Positions 1 to 6,686 of a stretch of DNA of 18,058 nt are shown in pieces (the first letter of the stretch is position 1; each line of letters starts with the position of its first letter). Made by a program: the position numbers and the translations under genes. Under the pieces are notes generated by a model. The model saw nothing but the letters and a program-made list of their open reading frames with translations, was not told the origin of the DNA and did no database searches. Source of the stretch: CALJFL01 sp964590005 (GTDB lineage: Bacteria; Pseudomonadota; Gammaproteobacteria; Pseudomonadales; Halieaceae); NCBI GenBank assembly GCA_964590005.1, contig CAZPVJ010000074.1, positions 1 through 18,058 on the forward strand. The letters run 5' to 3'.

Positions 1-92
1 AGGTGACTGATAACTCGAGAGGCCAACCAGCGCAGAAAGGGACTGGGGTCACTGGTAGCTAACCCGCCCTGGTCTTTGAACTGTTCCGCCAT
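1..92 (-). CDS. 5' end of an unidentified gene, cut by the window edge
   Basis: A reading frame opens at ATG (90-92 on the complement) and runs without a stop to the window edge, giving 30 codons that begin MAEQFKDQGGLATSDPSPFL. A strong Shine-Dalgarno GGAGG lies 5 nt before the ATG, and the start is 21 nt after the stop of the upstream tetR gene, so the two are probably cotranscribed. The fragment is too short to assign to a family. A gene directly behind a TetR regulator is often its regulated target, but that is only context. Confidence 0.6.
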   Translation of the reverse strand, partial: MAEQFKDQGGLATSDPSPFLRWLASRVISH

Positions 93-113
93 GATTGCCT
101 CCCGGTCGTACGT

Positions 114-710
114 CTAATCCTTCACGAGTGCGCTGAGTAAACCGACCAGGACGCCGATAGCGGCAGCCTTACCCAGTTTCTGGTGATAGCGCAATCGATG
201 CCACATTTCGAAAGAGGTTAAGGCATCGATGGCTTCTCGCTCCTGTCGCCCCAGCGCTTTTACCTCGGGGAGCCAGTCCTCCAGGTCCTTGCGCAGGCCT
301 CGTTGGTAGCGGGCATAGTTTGTCCGCAGCGTTTCCGAGCGCCAGAGCTGTGACGTGGTAGAAAGAATCTTGTTGGTCTCGATGTCGTAGGCGTCGGCCC
401 GCAGCTCGACCAGGTGTTGAATGCGTTCTTCCCGTGTGCCGTCGCGGTCACCCCCGAGGAACCGCGCCTCGGTCGATGCACCGGTCTGTTCATCTATAGT
501 GGCGAACAGGGTCTCCATGTCGTCAAAGTGACGAAAAAAGGAGCGTATGCCGACGCCGGCCCGGTCCGCTATCTGCTGGGCCGTGGGAATCAGGTTCCCC
601 TCCTCCATCAACGTCAATGCAGAATTGATAATGGATAGCTTGCTGCGCTCACTGCGAGCGCGCCGGCCGTCTACCGCGCCGGAATTTTGCGAGTCTGCCA
701 CGTCTGACAC
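114..710 (-). CDS. TetR/AcrR-family transcriptional regulator
   Basis: A 198-aa protein starting at GTG. After a polar N-terminal tail of about 20 residues comes the TetR DNA-binding domain: a helix (SIINSALTLMEEG) followed by the helix-turn-helix PTAQQIADRAGVGIRSFFRH and the usual FDDMETLF continuation, at roughly residues 25-72. The rest is an alpha-helical ligand/dimer domain of normal TetR length, without a recognisable ligand signature. TetR proteins are usually ligand-released repressors of themselves and a neighbour. A 17-bp perfect palindrome next to a consensus -10 box upstream (736-759) is the likely autoregulatory site, and the partial gene at 1-92 is the likely co-target. The effector cannot be told from sequence. 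Confidence 0.9.
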   Translation of the reverse strand: MSDVADSQNSGAVDGRRARSERSKLSIINSALTLMEEGNLIPTAQQIADRAGVGIRSFFRHFDDMETLFATIDEQTGASTEARFLGGDRDGTREERIQHLVELRADAYDIETNKILSTTSQLWRSETLRTNYARYQRGLRKDLEDWLPEVKALGRQEREAIDALTSFEMWHRLRYHQKLGKAAAIGVLVGLLSALVKD

Positions 711-735
711 ATTCCCTGTCGAAGCCGCCGTTTAT

Positions 736-759
736 TGGCATTAATAATGCCATATTATA
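736..759 (-). promoter_or_regulatory. tetR promoter -10 box and palindromic operator
   Basis: A perfect 8+1+8 palindrome TGGCATTAATAATGCCA occupies 736-752, starting 26 bp upstream of the tetR GTG. On the minus strand a consensus TATAAT lies at 754-759, immediately upstream of the palindrome, so the palindrome would cover the transcription start. This is the expected placement for a TetR-type autorepression operator. A clear -35 box was not seen. That this TetR binds here is inferred from position. Confidence 0.6.
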
Positions 760-803
760 GACGCGCCCTGTGCAGGGTGGCCAGTGAAATTTCTCCGAGT
801 ACG

Positions 804-1739
804 CTACGAGGTGAGCTCCTTCATCAAGGCCTTGGTCTCCTTACTGGCTTCGAGATAATCGAGGAACGCCTGGGCGGGCAGAGACAGCTGGCGCTGCCGC
901 TGACGCACCAGATACCAGCGGGACCGAATCGGTAAGCCCTGCACCTTCAATTCACTCAAGCCTGCCCTGCCCCCAAAAGCCAGGGTGTGAGCCGACAGTA
1001 TGGAGATACCCAGTCCGGACATGACCGCGTGCTTGATCGCCTCATTACTTTCAATCGTCATACGTACCGATAGCTCCACCCCTTTCTTGCGGAAAAAGCG
1101 CTCGATCGCATAGCGTGTACCCGAGCCGGGCTCACGCATCAGGAATGGCTGGTCGGCCAGGTGGTGAAGCTTGAGTGCCTTGCGCGCTGCCAGCGGATGA
1201 TCCTCAGGGGCAATCGCTACCAGGGGGTTGGGCAGGAAGTCGCTGGCATCAATATCCTCGCTCTCCGGCGGGTGACTGAACACATACAGGTCATCCATGC
1301 CTTCGTGCAGGCGATTTATAATATGCTCCCGGTTGCCCACTCGAAACTGCAGATCTATGTTCGGGTACTGCTGGCAAAACGAACCGAGCAGGTGAGGAAT
1401 AAAGTATTTGGACGTCGTAACCACGGCCACTCTCAATGTTCCCGCATGCAATCCGCGAAAGTCTGCGAGTTGTGCGTCCAGATCCTCGAAACGCGCCAGG
1501 ATATCGCGGGCCGCCGCTACAACGGCTTCACCACTTTCCGTAAATACCTGGCCGCGACCGACACGCTGGTAGAGTTGTACATCCAGCGCCTCAGACAGCT
1601 TCTTTAGCTGCATGGAGACCGTGGGCTGAGTCAGGTGCAGAAACTCTGCGGCGGCAGATACACCCCCTTGCTCGTAGACAGCGAGCAAAATTTCAAGCTG
1701 CCGGAACGTACCTATGCGATTATGCAGGCGTGATTTCAT
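804..1739 (-). CDS. LysR-family regulator, CbbR/CmpR-like
   Basis: A 311-aa LysR-type regulator. The winged HTH is at about residues 10-65 (LEILLAVYEQGGVSAAAEFL, then LTQPTVSMQLKKLSEAL). The effector domain has features typical of the CbbR/CmpR group, which controls Calvin cycle and bicarbonate uptake genes: TSKYFIPHLLGSF, the FRVGNRE stretch, SHPPE, HPLA, FLMREPGSGTR, SNEAIKHAV and GLGISILS. CbbR and CmpR sense metabolites reflecting carbon status. No RuBisCO gene is in view, but an sbtA gene is 3.7 kb away on the same strand. The gene has its own AT-rich upstream region with nested inverted repeats (1746-1792), suggesting autoregulation. A cysB-like or other LysR role is less likely given the REPGSGTR and NEAIK motifs. 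The Shine-Dalgarno is weak. Confidence 0.85.
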   Translation of the reverse strand: MKSRLHNRIGTFRQLEILLAVYEQGGVSAAAEFLHLTQPTVSMQLKKLSEALDVQLYQRVGRGQVFTESGEAVVAAARDILARFEDLDAQLADFRGLHAGTLRVAVVTTSKYFIPHLLGSFCQQYPNIDLQFRVGNREHIINRLHEGMDDLYVFSHPPESEDIDASDFLPNPLVAIAPEDHPLAARKALKLHHLADQPFLMREPGSGTRYAIERFFRKKGVELSVRMTIESNEAIKHAVMSGLGISILSAHTLAFGGRAGLSELKVQGLPIRSRWYLVRQRQRQLSLPAQAFLDYLEASKETKALMKELTS

Positions 1740-1745
1740 ATAACA

Positions 1746-1792
1746 TAAGATCTATAGGGCCAGACCCTAATATATCATTTAGTAGATCTTAA
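1746..1792. promoter_or_regulatory. Nested inverted repeats upstream of the CbbR/CmpR-like gene
   Basis: Seen directly: TAAGATCTA at 1746-1754 is matched by its exact complement TAGATCTTA at 1783-1791. Nested inside, TAGGG at 1755-1759 faces CCCTA at 1765-1769. A TTA-N8-TAA motif spans 1779-1792. The block begins 6 bp before the LysR start codon. LysR proteins commonly bind interrupted dyads (T-N11-A type) beside their own gene, and CbbR/CmpR-group regulators are reported to prefer TTA-N7/8-TAA geometry. That makes an autoregulatory site plausible; it has not been shown. Confidence 0.5.
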
Positions 1793-1894
1793 GTGTTGCC
1801 TCTCTCCACAGATCACCCTGCAGAATTGTCACCCTACATTGCGCGTGTAACCAGGGAGCGCCTTGGGTGGGGGCAATGTCATTGCCAGAAGCGA

Positions 1895-2221
1895 CTACCG
1901 GGGTACTGACCCAAGCGTGAGACCGGAGCCCACACTCAAGGTAAGGCTAGCGTCGCCAGTGCCGCTGCCCCACTGGCGGGCGCCCTCGTAGGCACTGGAC
2001 AGTTGCGCCAGCACTTTCTCGGCTAAGGGGTCTACGGTGCCGAATCGCTCCTGGTAACTCAGGTTACGACGCCGATAGTAGTTTTGCAGGTCCAGTATGA
2101 TCTGCAGCGCGCATTCTCGAGACTCCTGAGCGTCGCTGCCGCTATCGACCAGGCAGACTTCCAGCGAGTCGGTGTTGTCTTTCATGGCGGCTAGATATTC
2201 ATACTGCATGGGCGCATTCAT
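1895..2221 (-). CDS. Hypothetical 108-aa protein
   Basis: No family recognised. The frame starts at ATG 2221 with GAGG 8 nt upstream; internal ATGs four and twelve codons later are alternative starts. The N-terminal third is acidic and polar. The centre (about residues 37-82, ECALQIILDLQNYYRRRNL onward to AYEGARQ) looks helical and is the part most likely to be conserved. The last 25 residues are Gly/Ser/Thr-rich and low in complexity. There is no signal peptide or membrane segment, so it is probably cytoplasmic. It sits between two LysR genes on the same strand, with a candidate sigma-70 promoter of its own at 2256-2284. A regulatory accessory role is possible but unsupported. Confidence 0.6.
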   Translation of the reverse strand: MNAPMQYEYLAAMKDNTDSLEVCLVDSGSDAQESRECALQIILDLQNYYRRRNLSYQERFGTVDPLAEKVLAQLSSAYEGARQWGSGTGDASLTLSVGSGLTLGSVPR

Positions 2222-2255
2222 CTTAAAGCCTCGGGGAATTGTTCTTCACACAAAA

Positions 2256-2284
2256 AGTATCCTGCATCAGACAGGTTCGGACAA
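2256..2284 (-). promoter_or_regulatory. Candidate sigma-70 promoter for the 108-aa protein gene
   Basis: On the minus strand TTGTCC (2279-2284) and GATACT (2256-2261) are separated by exactly 17 bp, each matching four of six consensus bases. The -10 box ends 34 bp before the ATG at 2221. The surrounding intergenic stretch (2262-2340) is AT-rich, unlike the coding sequence. A weak prediction from spacing and composition only. Confidence 0.35.
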
Positions 2285-2358
2285 TTCGCATATTTCAGTA
2301 TATTAATTCGATAAAACCGAGCTATACATAAACCGTTTGCCAGGGCCATAAAGCGACA

Positions 2359-3261
2359 TCAGGCGGCCGGAAAAAGCTGCTGGCGGGCACCCTCAATCAC
2401 CTGCAAAACCGCAGGGTTCTTGAGGCGTCGTTCGGGAGATATCGCCAGATAAGTTTCGCGAACACCCTCCGCTCTACCGATAACGCGAGCGCTATACATA
2501 CGCTCTATCTCCGGGGCGATCGCCTCGGGCGCGGGAAAGACGCCGGCATCCCCTGCCCCGAACATCTTCAAGAGCGCACTGTCATCAAATTCAGCAACAA
2601 CCCGGGGTTCAACATCAATCCGTTCAAACCAGTCATCCAACTCACGCCGCATGGCTGACCCGCGACCTGGCAGCAACATGGGCGCGCCATGGAGTGACCT
2701 GGGGAAGTCCCTTTGATATCGACGTAACGCCGCGGGCTTGGAAAACAGCGCTATGCCGCTGTCTCCCAGTGAGTGGTTGTAGGCTTTAACGCTGGTAGTG
2801 ACGGGCATTCTGCGGTCTGAAAGCACCAGGTCCAGGCGATGAACCGCAAGGTCGGCCAATAGTTCGTCCAGGTCGCCCTCCTTACAGGATAAGCGCATGC
2901 CTGACGTCTCCTCCACGACGGGCTGCAACACCCGGTATGCAATCAGCTTGGCGATGGAGTGCACGATACCCACGTTAAGTACCTGGCTGGATGATTGACG
3001 TCCGCGTACTACTTGCGCAAGCTCCCCGCCCAGGGAAAAAATATCGTCCGCGTACTGCTTTACCAGGCTCCCGGTATCCGTAAGCACAAGACCGCGTCCA
3101 GCGCGCTGAAACAACGACTCACCAACAGCCTCATCAAGCAGCTTGAGTTGCCCGGATATAGTCTGCGGTGTGATATGCAGCACATCAGAAGCCCGGGCGA
3201 TACTGCCCTCATTGGCCACCGTCCAAAAATAGTGCAGGTGACTGTAGTTCAGATGACGCAC
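2359..3261 (-). CDS. nhaR: LysR-family regulator, NhaR-like (Na+-responsive activator)
   Basis: A 300-aa LysR protein that aligns along its length with E. coli NhaR: the start LNYSHLHYFWTVANEGSI, the HTH with TPQTISGQLKLLDE, LFQRAGRGL, TDTG, the effector-domain motif LDLVLSDRRMP, LLPGRGSAMRRELDDWFE, EFDDSALLKMFGAGDAGVF and a final NPAVLQVIEGAR. NhaR activates the Na+/H+ antiporter gene nhaA in response to Na+. Here no nhaA is in view, but a Mrp-type antiporter cluster is about 4 kb away, so the target may have changed. The start is GTG 3261, with AGGAG 7 nt upstream. An 11-bp palindrome TTTCAGTGAAA at 3311-3321 lies about 50 bp upstream and could be an operator. The orthology is well supported; the target is an inference. 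Confidence 0.88.
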   Translation of the reverse strand: MRHLNYSHLHYFWTVANEGSIARASDVLHITPQTISGQLKLLDEAVGESLFQRAGRGLVLTDTGSLVKQYADDIFSLGGELAQVVRGRQSSSQVLNVGIVHSIAKLIAYRVLQPVVEETSGMRLSCKEGDLDELLADLAVHRLDLVLSDRRMPVTTSVKAYNHSLGDSGIALFSKPAALRRYQRDFPRSLHGAPMLLPGRGSAMRRELDDWFERIDVEPRVVAEFDDSALLKMFGAGDAGVFPAPEAIAPEIERMYSARVIGRAEGVRETYLAISPERRLKNPAVLQVIEGARQQLFPAA

Positions 3262-3399
3262 AAAGGCTCTCCTGTATGCTGATTCGGTGACTTTGGTCTA
3301 GACAATCGTTTTTCAGTGAAAGATCGCCCAAAGCGTGAACGTATCAGGCCTCTTTTTGCCAGCAAGGCGAATCAGACTACTCGGCAAGCCGAAGCACCA

Positions 3400-3759
3400 C
3401 TAAGTCGCGATCTCCAGGGCCTGACGACGCATCGCCACCACCTTGGTGGGCCGAATTCGACGCGCCTTCTTTAACGTTTTCCTCACCGCTCTGCGCATGC
3501 GTTTGGCGGTACGACTCGCGCCAACGTAAAGATCGCGATGTTCAGTGCTTACGCTGACCGGCGAGAAGCCAGCGAGGCTGGCTCGCATCACCACTCGGAT
3601 GTCATCGCCACCCCGGGGGCCGTTGAGGTCGCTGATATAAACCTCTACGCCGACCACATCAGCTTCGTAACGTTGTAGATTGCGCTGGATGTGTTTTTCG
3701 ATCCACTCTCTAATTGCAGGTGTGACGCTAAATGATTGGGATTGGATACTGGTTCTCAT
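3400..3759 (-). CDS. hpf: Ribosome hibernation promoting factor / RaiA-family protein
   Basis: Start chosen at ATG 3759, where GGAG sits 7 nt upstream and the product begins MRTSIQSQSFSVTPAIREWI as in the family; a longer frame from 3810 lacks these signs. The 119-aa protein has the HPF/YfiA fold pattern: an N-terminal strand, helix 1 (VTPAIREWIEKHIQRNLQRY), strands VVGVEVYISDLNGPRGGDDI and IRVVMRAS, DLYVGASRTAKRMRRAVRKT as helix 2, and a basic tail (KKARRIRP). HPF binds the 30S decoding region and inactivates ribosomes in stationary phase. It is short, lacking the long-HPF dimerisation domain. The usual rpoN neighbour is absent. A 10-bp palindrome CCGCATGCGG (3794-3803) lies 35 bp upstream of the start. 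It may be a second RaiA/HPF copy in this genome. Confidence 0.85.
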   Translation of the reverse strand: MRTSIQSQSFSVTPAIREWIEKHIQRNLQRYEADVVGVEVYISDLNGPRGGDDIRVVMRASLAGFSPVSVSTEHRDLYVGASRTAKRMRRAVRKTLKKARRIRPTKVVAMRRQALEIAT

Positions 3760-3892
3760 GACGTTTCTCCGCTTTCTGGGTGCATCCAGATTACCGCATG
3801 CGGAGTGCAATAAAAGTCGATGTATTCTGTGCCAGCATCATAAAAAATCGATGTTTCGCTAAACGCCCGGTCGCCATGGAATTGCCAACGCC

Positions 3893-4996
3893 TCAGGCGC
3901 TCTTGGCGCTTATCAAAGAGGTCTCCTGAAACTGATTCATCTGGTGACTCAGGGCTTCATAACTTGCGCTGGTAAAATTGACGTGACCCAGCTTCCGGCC
4001 CGGCCGCACAGACTTGTTGTACCAGTGCAACTTGGAGTGCTCAGACAGGCTCGCCAAAGGTGGGCCCTGGGTCCCTATCAGATTAATCATCCCTGCAACT
4101 CCGCGCTCTGCGGTGTTACCCAAGGGTAGACCCGCGATCGCACGAAGGTGATTTTCAAACTGACAGGTATTACTCCCGGACTGCGTCCAATGACCGCTAT
4201 TGTGAACCCTGGGCGCCAATTCATTGACCAGGAGCTGATCGCCGACCAGGAAGCACTCCATGGCCATCACCCCGACATAGTCCACCGCCTGCATAATCTC
4301 AGTCATCATTCGCCGCGCTCGAGCAGCCGTCGTCGCGGGTATACCCGTTGCAGGCGCAATCGATTGACGAAGAATACCCTTGTCATGCAGGTTCTCCGTC
4401 AGTGGATAATGGCTGATCTCACCGGAAACACTGCGTAAGGATATTTGCGACACCTCTTTATCGAAGGGGATCCAACTTTCGATAATATGATCACCACCTC
4501 CGATTTCAGCGTCGAAGGCCACCGCATCCTCGCGGGTCTTCAATACCCACTGGTTCTTGCCGTCATAGCCTTCTCGGCACGATTTCACCACTGCCGGCAA
4601 CGACAGGGTTAGGGCGCTGTCTTGAGCACTTACCCCGTAGGTGTACGGAGAACAGGCAATACCCAATGAGTCCAGGAGTTGCTTCTCCAACAACCTGTTT
4701 TGGCAGACTTTTATCGCCGCCAGGCCGGGGCGCAAAGGACAGTGCTCGCCCAAACCACTCAGCAATTCCAGGTTGACCTGCTCCTTTTCTACCGTGAGCG
4801 CATCGGGCTCACCCAGGTACTGGTATAGCTGATCCGCAGCCTGGCCTGGCTGCCACCTCTGGATCTCGCCCAGTCCTTCAACACAACGCGCATCCTCGTC
4901 GGGGTCAGCGATAAAGCTGAACCTGAAACCCAAAGGTATGCCGGCAAGGGCCATCATTCGAGAAAGCTGGCCGCAGCCGGCTATGGCTATGTGCAT
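3893..4996 (-). CDS. purK: N5-carboxyaminoimidazole ribonucleotide synthetase (PurK)
   Basis: ATP-grasp enzyme that makes N5-CAIR from AIR, ATP and HCO3- in purine biosynthesis. The 367-aa protein contains the N-terminal Rossmann-like domain, then ATP-grasp elements: VVKSCREGYDGKNQWVL, IIESWIPFDKEVSQISLRS, EISHYPLTENLHDKGILRQS, AMECFLVGDQLLVNELAPRVHNSGHWTQ and QFENHLRAIAGLPLG. All are hallmarks of PurK. The start ATG 4996 overlaps the purE TGA by one base, with AGGAGG 7 nt upstream; a GTG one codon earlier is less well spaced. One oddity: the N-terminal loop usually written GGGQLGRM reads GCGQLSRM. It is the third gene of the sbtA-purE-purK run, so a bicarbonate consumer is cotranscribed with a bicarbonate importer. 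Confidence 0.95.
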   Translation of the reverse strand: MHIAIAGCGQLSRMMALAGIPLGFRFSFIADPDEDARCVEGLGEIQRWQPGQAADQLYQYLGEPDALTVEKEQVNLELLSGLGEHCPLRPGLAAIKVCQNRLLEKQLLDSLGIACSPYTYGVSAQDSALTLSLPAVVKSCREGYDGKNQWVLKTREDAVAFDAEIGGGDHIIESWIPFDKEVSQISLRSVSGEISHYPLTENLHDKGILRQSIAPATGIPATTAARARRMMTEIMQAVDYVGVMAMECFLVGDQLLVNELAPRVHNSGHWTQSGSNTCQFENHLRAIAGLPLGNTAERGVAGMINLIGTQGPPLASLSEHSKLHWYNKSVRPGRKLGHVNFTSASYEALSHQMNQFQETSLISAKSA

Positions 4997-5475
4997 CACT
5001 CCACCTCCTCGGGCACGTTACTGGTCTGGGCGTCACGCCAATCAAGCAGCCGGGCTTGCAACTGCGAATCGCTGGTGGCCAGAATCTGCGTGGCCACCAG
5101 CCCTGCGTTATAGGCTCCGGGCTCACCGATCGCCTGGGTCGATACCGCCACACCTCGCGGCATCTGCACGATGGACAGCAAGCTGTCCACGCCATTTAGA
5201 GCTTTACTGGTTACGGGTACCGCGATAACAGGCAAACAGGTCATGGCCGCGGTCATTCCGGGCAAGTGAGCGGCGCCGCCCGCCCCGGCAATGATCACGC
5301 TGTACTTTTCTGCAGCAACGCGGGCAAATTCATATAATCGGTCAGGTGTGCGATGAGCAGATACGACCGCTGTGTCGTAATCTATACCGAACTCTTCCAG
5401 TACCGTTGTTGCATGGGACATCACCGGCCAGTCCGACTGTGAACCCATGATAATGGCGACCTTTCTATTGCTCAT
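4996..5475 (-). CDS. purE: N5-carboxyaminoimidazole ribonucleotide mutase (PurE)
   Basis: Class I PurE, which converts N5-CAIR to CAIR. The 159-aa product shows MGSQSDWPVM near the start, SAHRTPDRLYEFA, the GAGGAAHLPGMTAA loop and PVTSKALNGVDSLLSIVQMP, then AGLVATQIL. These include the family's substrate-binding and catalytic His segments. The start ATG 5475 is preferred because MSNRKVAIIMGSQSDW is the normal N-terminus and GGGG precedes it; an ATG at 5496 would overlap sbtA by 16 nt. The gene begins 5 nt after the sbtA stop and overlaps purK by one base, so the three are translationally linked. Confidence 0.96.
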   Translation of the reverse strand: MSNRKVAIIMGSQSDWPVMSHATTVLEEFGIDYDTAVVSAHRTPDRLYEFARVAAEKYSVIIAGAGGAAHLPGMTAAMTCLPVIAVPVTSKALNGVDSLLSIVQMPRGVAVSTQAIGEPGAYNAGLVATQILATSDSQLQARLLDWRDAQTSNVPEEVE

Positions 5476-5480
5476 GACTG

Positions 5481-6443
5481 CTACCCCATCATCCATTCAG
5501 CGACCACTGCAAAAGTGGGTATACCTATCAAAACATTGAAGGGAAACGTTATCCCCAATGAGGAACTGATAGAGAGGCTGTGGTTGGCATCAGGTAAGGC
5601 AACCCGCATAGCAGCGGGCACAGCAATATAAGACGCGCTCGCACCCAACACCGCTAATAGTATGGTGCCCCCCATAGAAAGCCCCATCGTCACCCCAAGC
5701 AGGCAGGCCAACGCACCACCCACCATGGGCATGGCCACGCCAAAAGCCAGCATGAAACTGCCCACACGCTTGATATCTTCCAGGCGGCGGGCGGCCATCA
5801 TTCCCATCTCGAGCAAGAACAGCGCCAGTACCCCATTGAACAGGTCGAAGAAGAATGGCGTCACCTTGTCGATCCTTTCTCCGGCAACAAGGCCAATGAT
5901 CAGCCCCCCGACCATGAGCAACATACCCTGGTTGAAAAACATTTCGCGCAGCAACTCACTTCGATCAGGACCGGAGTCAGTGTCCGGGATCTGCGCGTCC
6001 GGCTGGGAACCACGCTTGGCGAGGGCAAGGCCAACGGCGATAGCCGGCATCTCCAACAGCACCACAAACAGCGGTATGTAGGCTTCGTACTCGATGTTCT
6101 GCGCTTCCAGGAATGCCACGGCGACGGCATAGGTTCCTACACTCACAGAACCGTAATGGGCAGCGATCGAGGCCGCGTCAAAGCGTCTCAGCTCACCGAC
6201 GTAGTACAGAATGGGAAAGGCAATTACAGGCAGCAGCAGCCCAAGCAGAATCACATAGGCTGACTGAAGCACTAGCTGCCAGGAGGCATGCTCGGCCAGT
6301 GCGACCCCACCCTTCAGGCCAATCGCCACCATCAAGAACAGCGTGAGGCTCTGGTAAAGGCTTTTTGGGAAATGGATATCGGCGCGAACAAGCGTCGCAA
6401 AAACACCGAGCAGGAAAAACGCTATGCCAACGTCAAGCTCCAC
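5481..6443 (-). CDS. sbtA: SbtA-type Na+-dependent bicarbonate transporter
   Basis: A 320-aa integral membrane protein with about ten hydrophobic segments in two five-helix halves, as in cyanobacterial SbtA (DUF897 family). Family signatures are clear: LFLMVAIGLKGGVALAEH, AHYGSVSVGTYAVAVAFLEA, LEMPAIAVGLALAK in the first half; GMMAARRLEDIKRVGSFMLA, LSMGGTILLAVLGASASYIA, VPAAMRVALPDANHSL and SLGITFPFNVLIGIPTF in the second. A polar loop at about residues 148-165 separates the halves and is shorter than in cyanobacteria. SbtA imports HCO3- with Na+ across the inner membrane. The gene starts with GTG 3 nt after the preceding small membrane gene and is 5 nt ahead of purE. No PII-like sbtB, the usual regulator of SbtA, is adjacent. 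Confidence 0.93.
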   Translation of the reverse strand: MELDVGIAFFLLGVFATLVRADIHFPKSLYQSLTLFLMVAIGLKGGVALAEHASWQLVLQSAYVILLGLLLPVIAFPILYYVGELRRFDAASIAAHYGSVSVGTYAVAVAFLEAQNIEYEAYIPLFVVLLEMPAIAVGLALAKRGSQPDAQIPDTDSGPDRSELLREMFFNQGMLLMVGGLIIGLVAGERIDKVTPFFFDLFNGVLALFLLEMGMMAARRLEDIKRVGSFMLAFGVAMPMVGGALACLLGVTMGLSMGGTILLAVLGASASYIAVPAAMRVALPDANHSLSISSSLGITFPFNVLIGIPTFAVVAEWMMG

Positions 6444-6446
6444 CTC

Positions 6447-6686
6447 TTATCCCGCCTGCGCGGCCTTGGCGACAGTTCGTACCGGAGTGGGCGTCGAGGG
6501 GCCAGCCAGCGGCACAGCAGCGCGCTTCTGCAGAGCTGACCTGAAATTGATAATGCTTAGCCCGGTCAGGCCCAGGCCCAGTGCCAACAAACTGAATCCA
6601 ACACTCGCCTGTGGAACGATTACCACGCCAAGTGCGATAAGCGCACCGCCTACAACTATACTGAACTTGAACTGCTTGCCTGTCAT
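6447..6686 (-). CDS. 79-aa two-helix membrane protein, first gene of the sbtA operon
   Basis: No family recognised. Start chosen at ATG 6686, where AGGAGG lies 8 nt upstream; the longer frame from 6866 runs through the AT-rich control region and is unlikely. The protein begins MTGKQFKF and has two probable membrane helices (about residues 8-25 and 29-46) joined by a short turn. A Pro/Ala/Lys tail follows, predicted to lie on the same side as the N-terminus. The stop codon is 3 nt before the sbtA GTG, so translation is probably coupled. It could be an accessory or stabilising subunit of SbtA, occupying the genetic position where a partner such as SbtB might be expected. That role is inferred from position alone. 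Confidence 0.7.
   Translation of the reverse strand: MTGKQFKFSIVVGGALIALGVVIVPQASVGFSLLALGLGLTGLSIINFRSALQKRAAVPLAGPSTPTPVRTVAKAAQAG

Noticed and set aside
260..493. Open frame of 77 codons on the minus strand inside tetR
   Set aside because: It overlaps the well-supported TetR frame, has no family features and no proper ribosome binding site.
3825..3850. Possible sigma-54 promoter TGGCAC before hpf
   Set aside because: The -24-like TGGCAC is present, but no TTGC-type -12 element occurs at the required spacing.
3811..3854. Direct repeat TCGATGT at 3817-3823 and 3848-3854, 31 bp apart, upstream of hpf
   Set aside because: Seven bases repeated once is too short to claim as an operator, although the spacing is close to three helical turns.
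3845..3872. Possible purK terminator GTTTAGCGAAAC followed by a T-run on the minus strand
   Set aside because: The stem is only four base pairs of mostly A-T, too weak to count.
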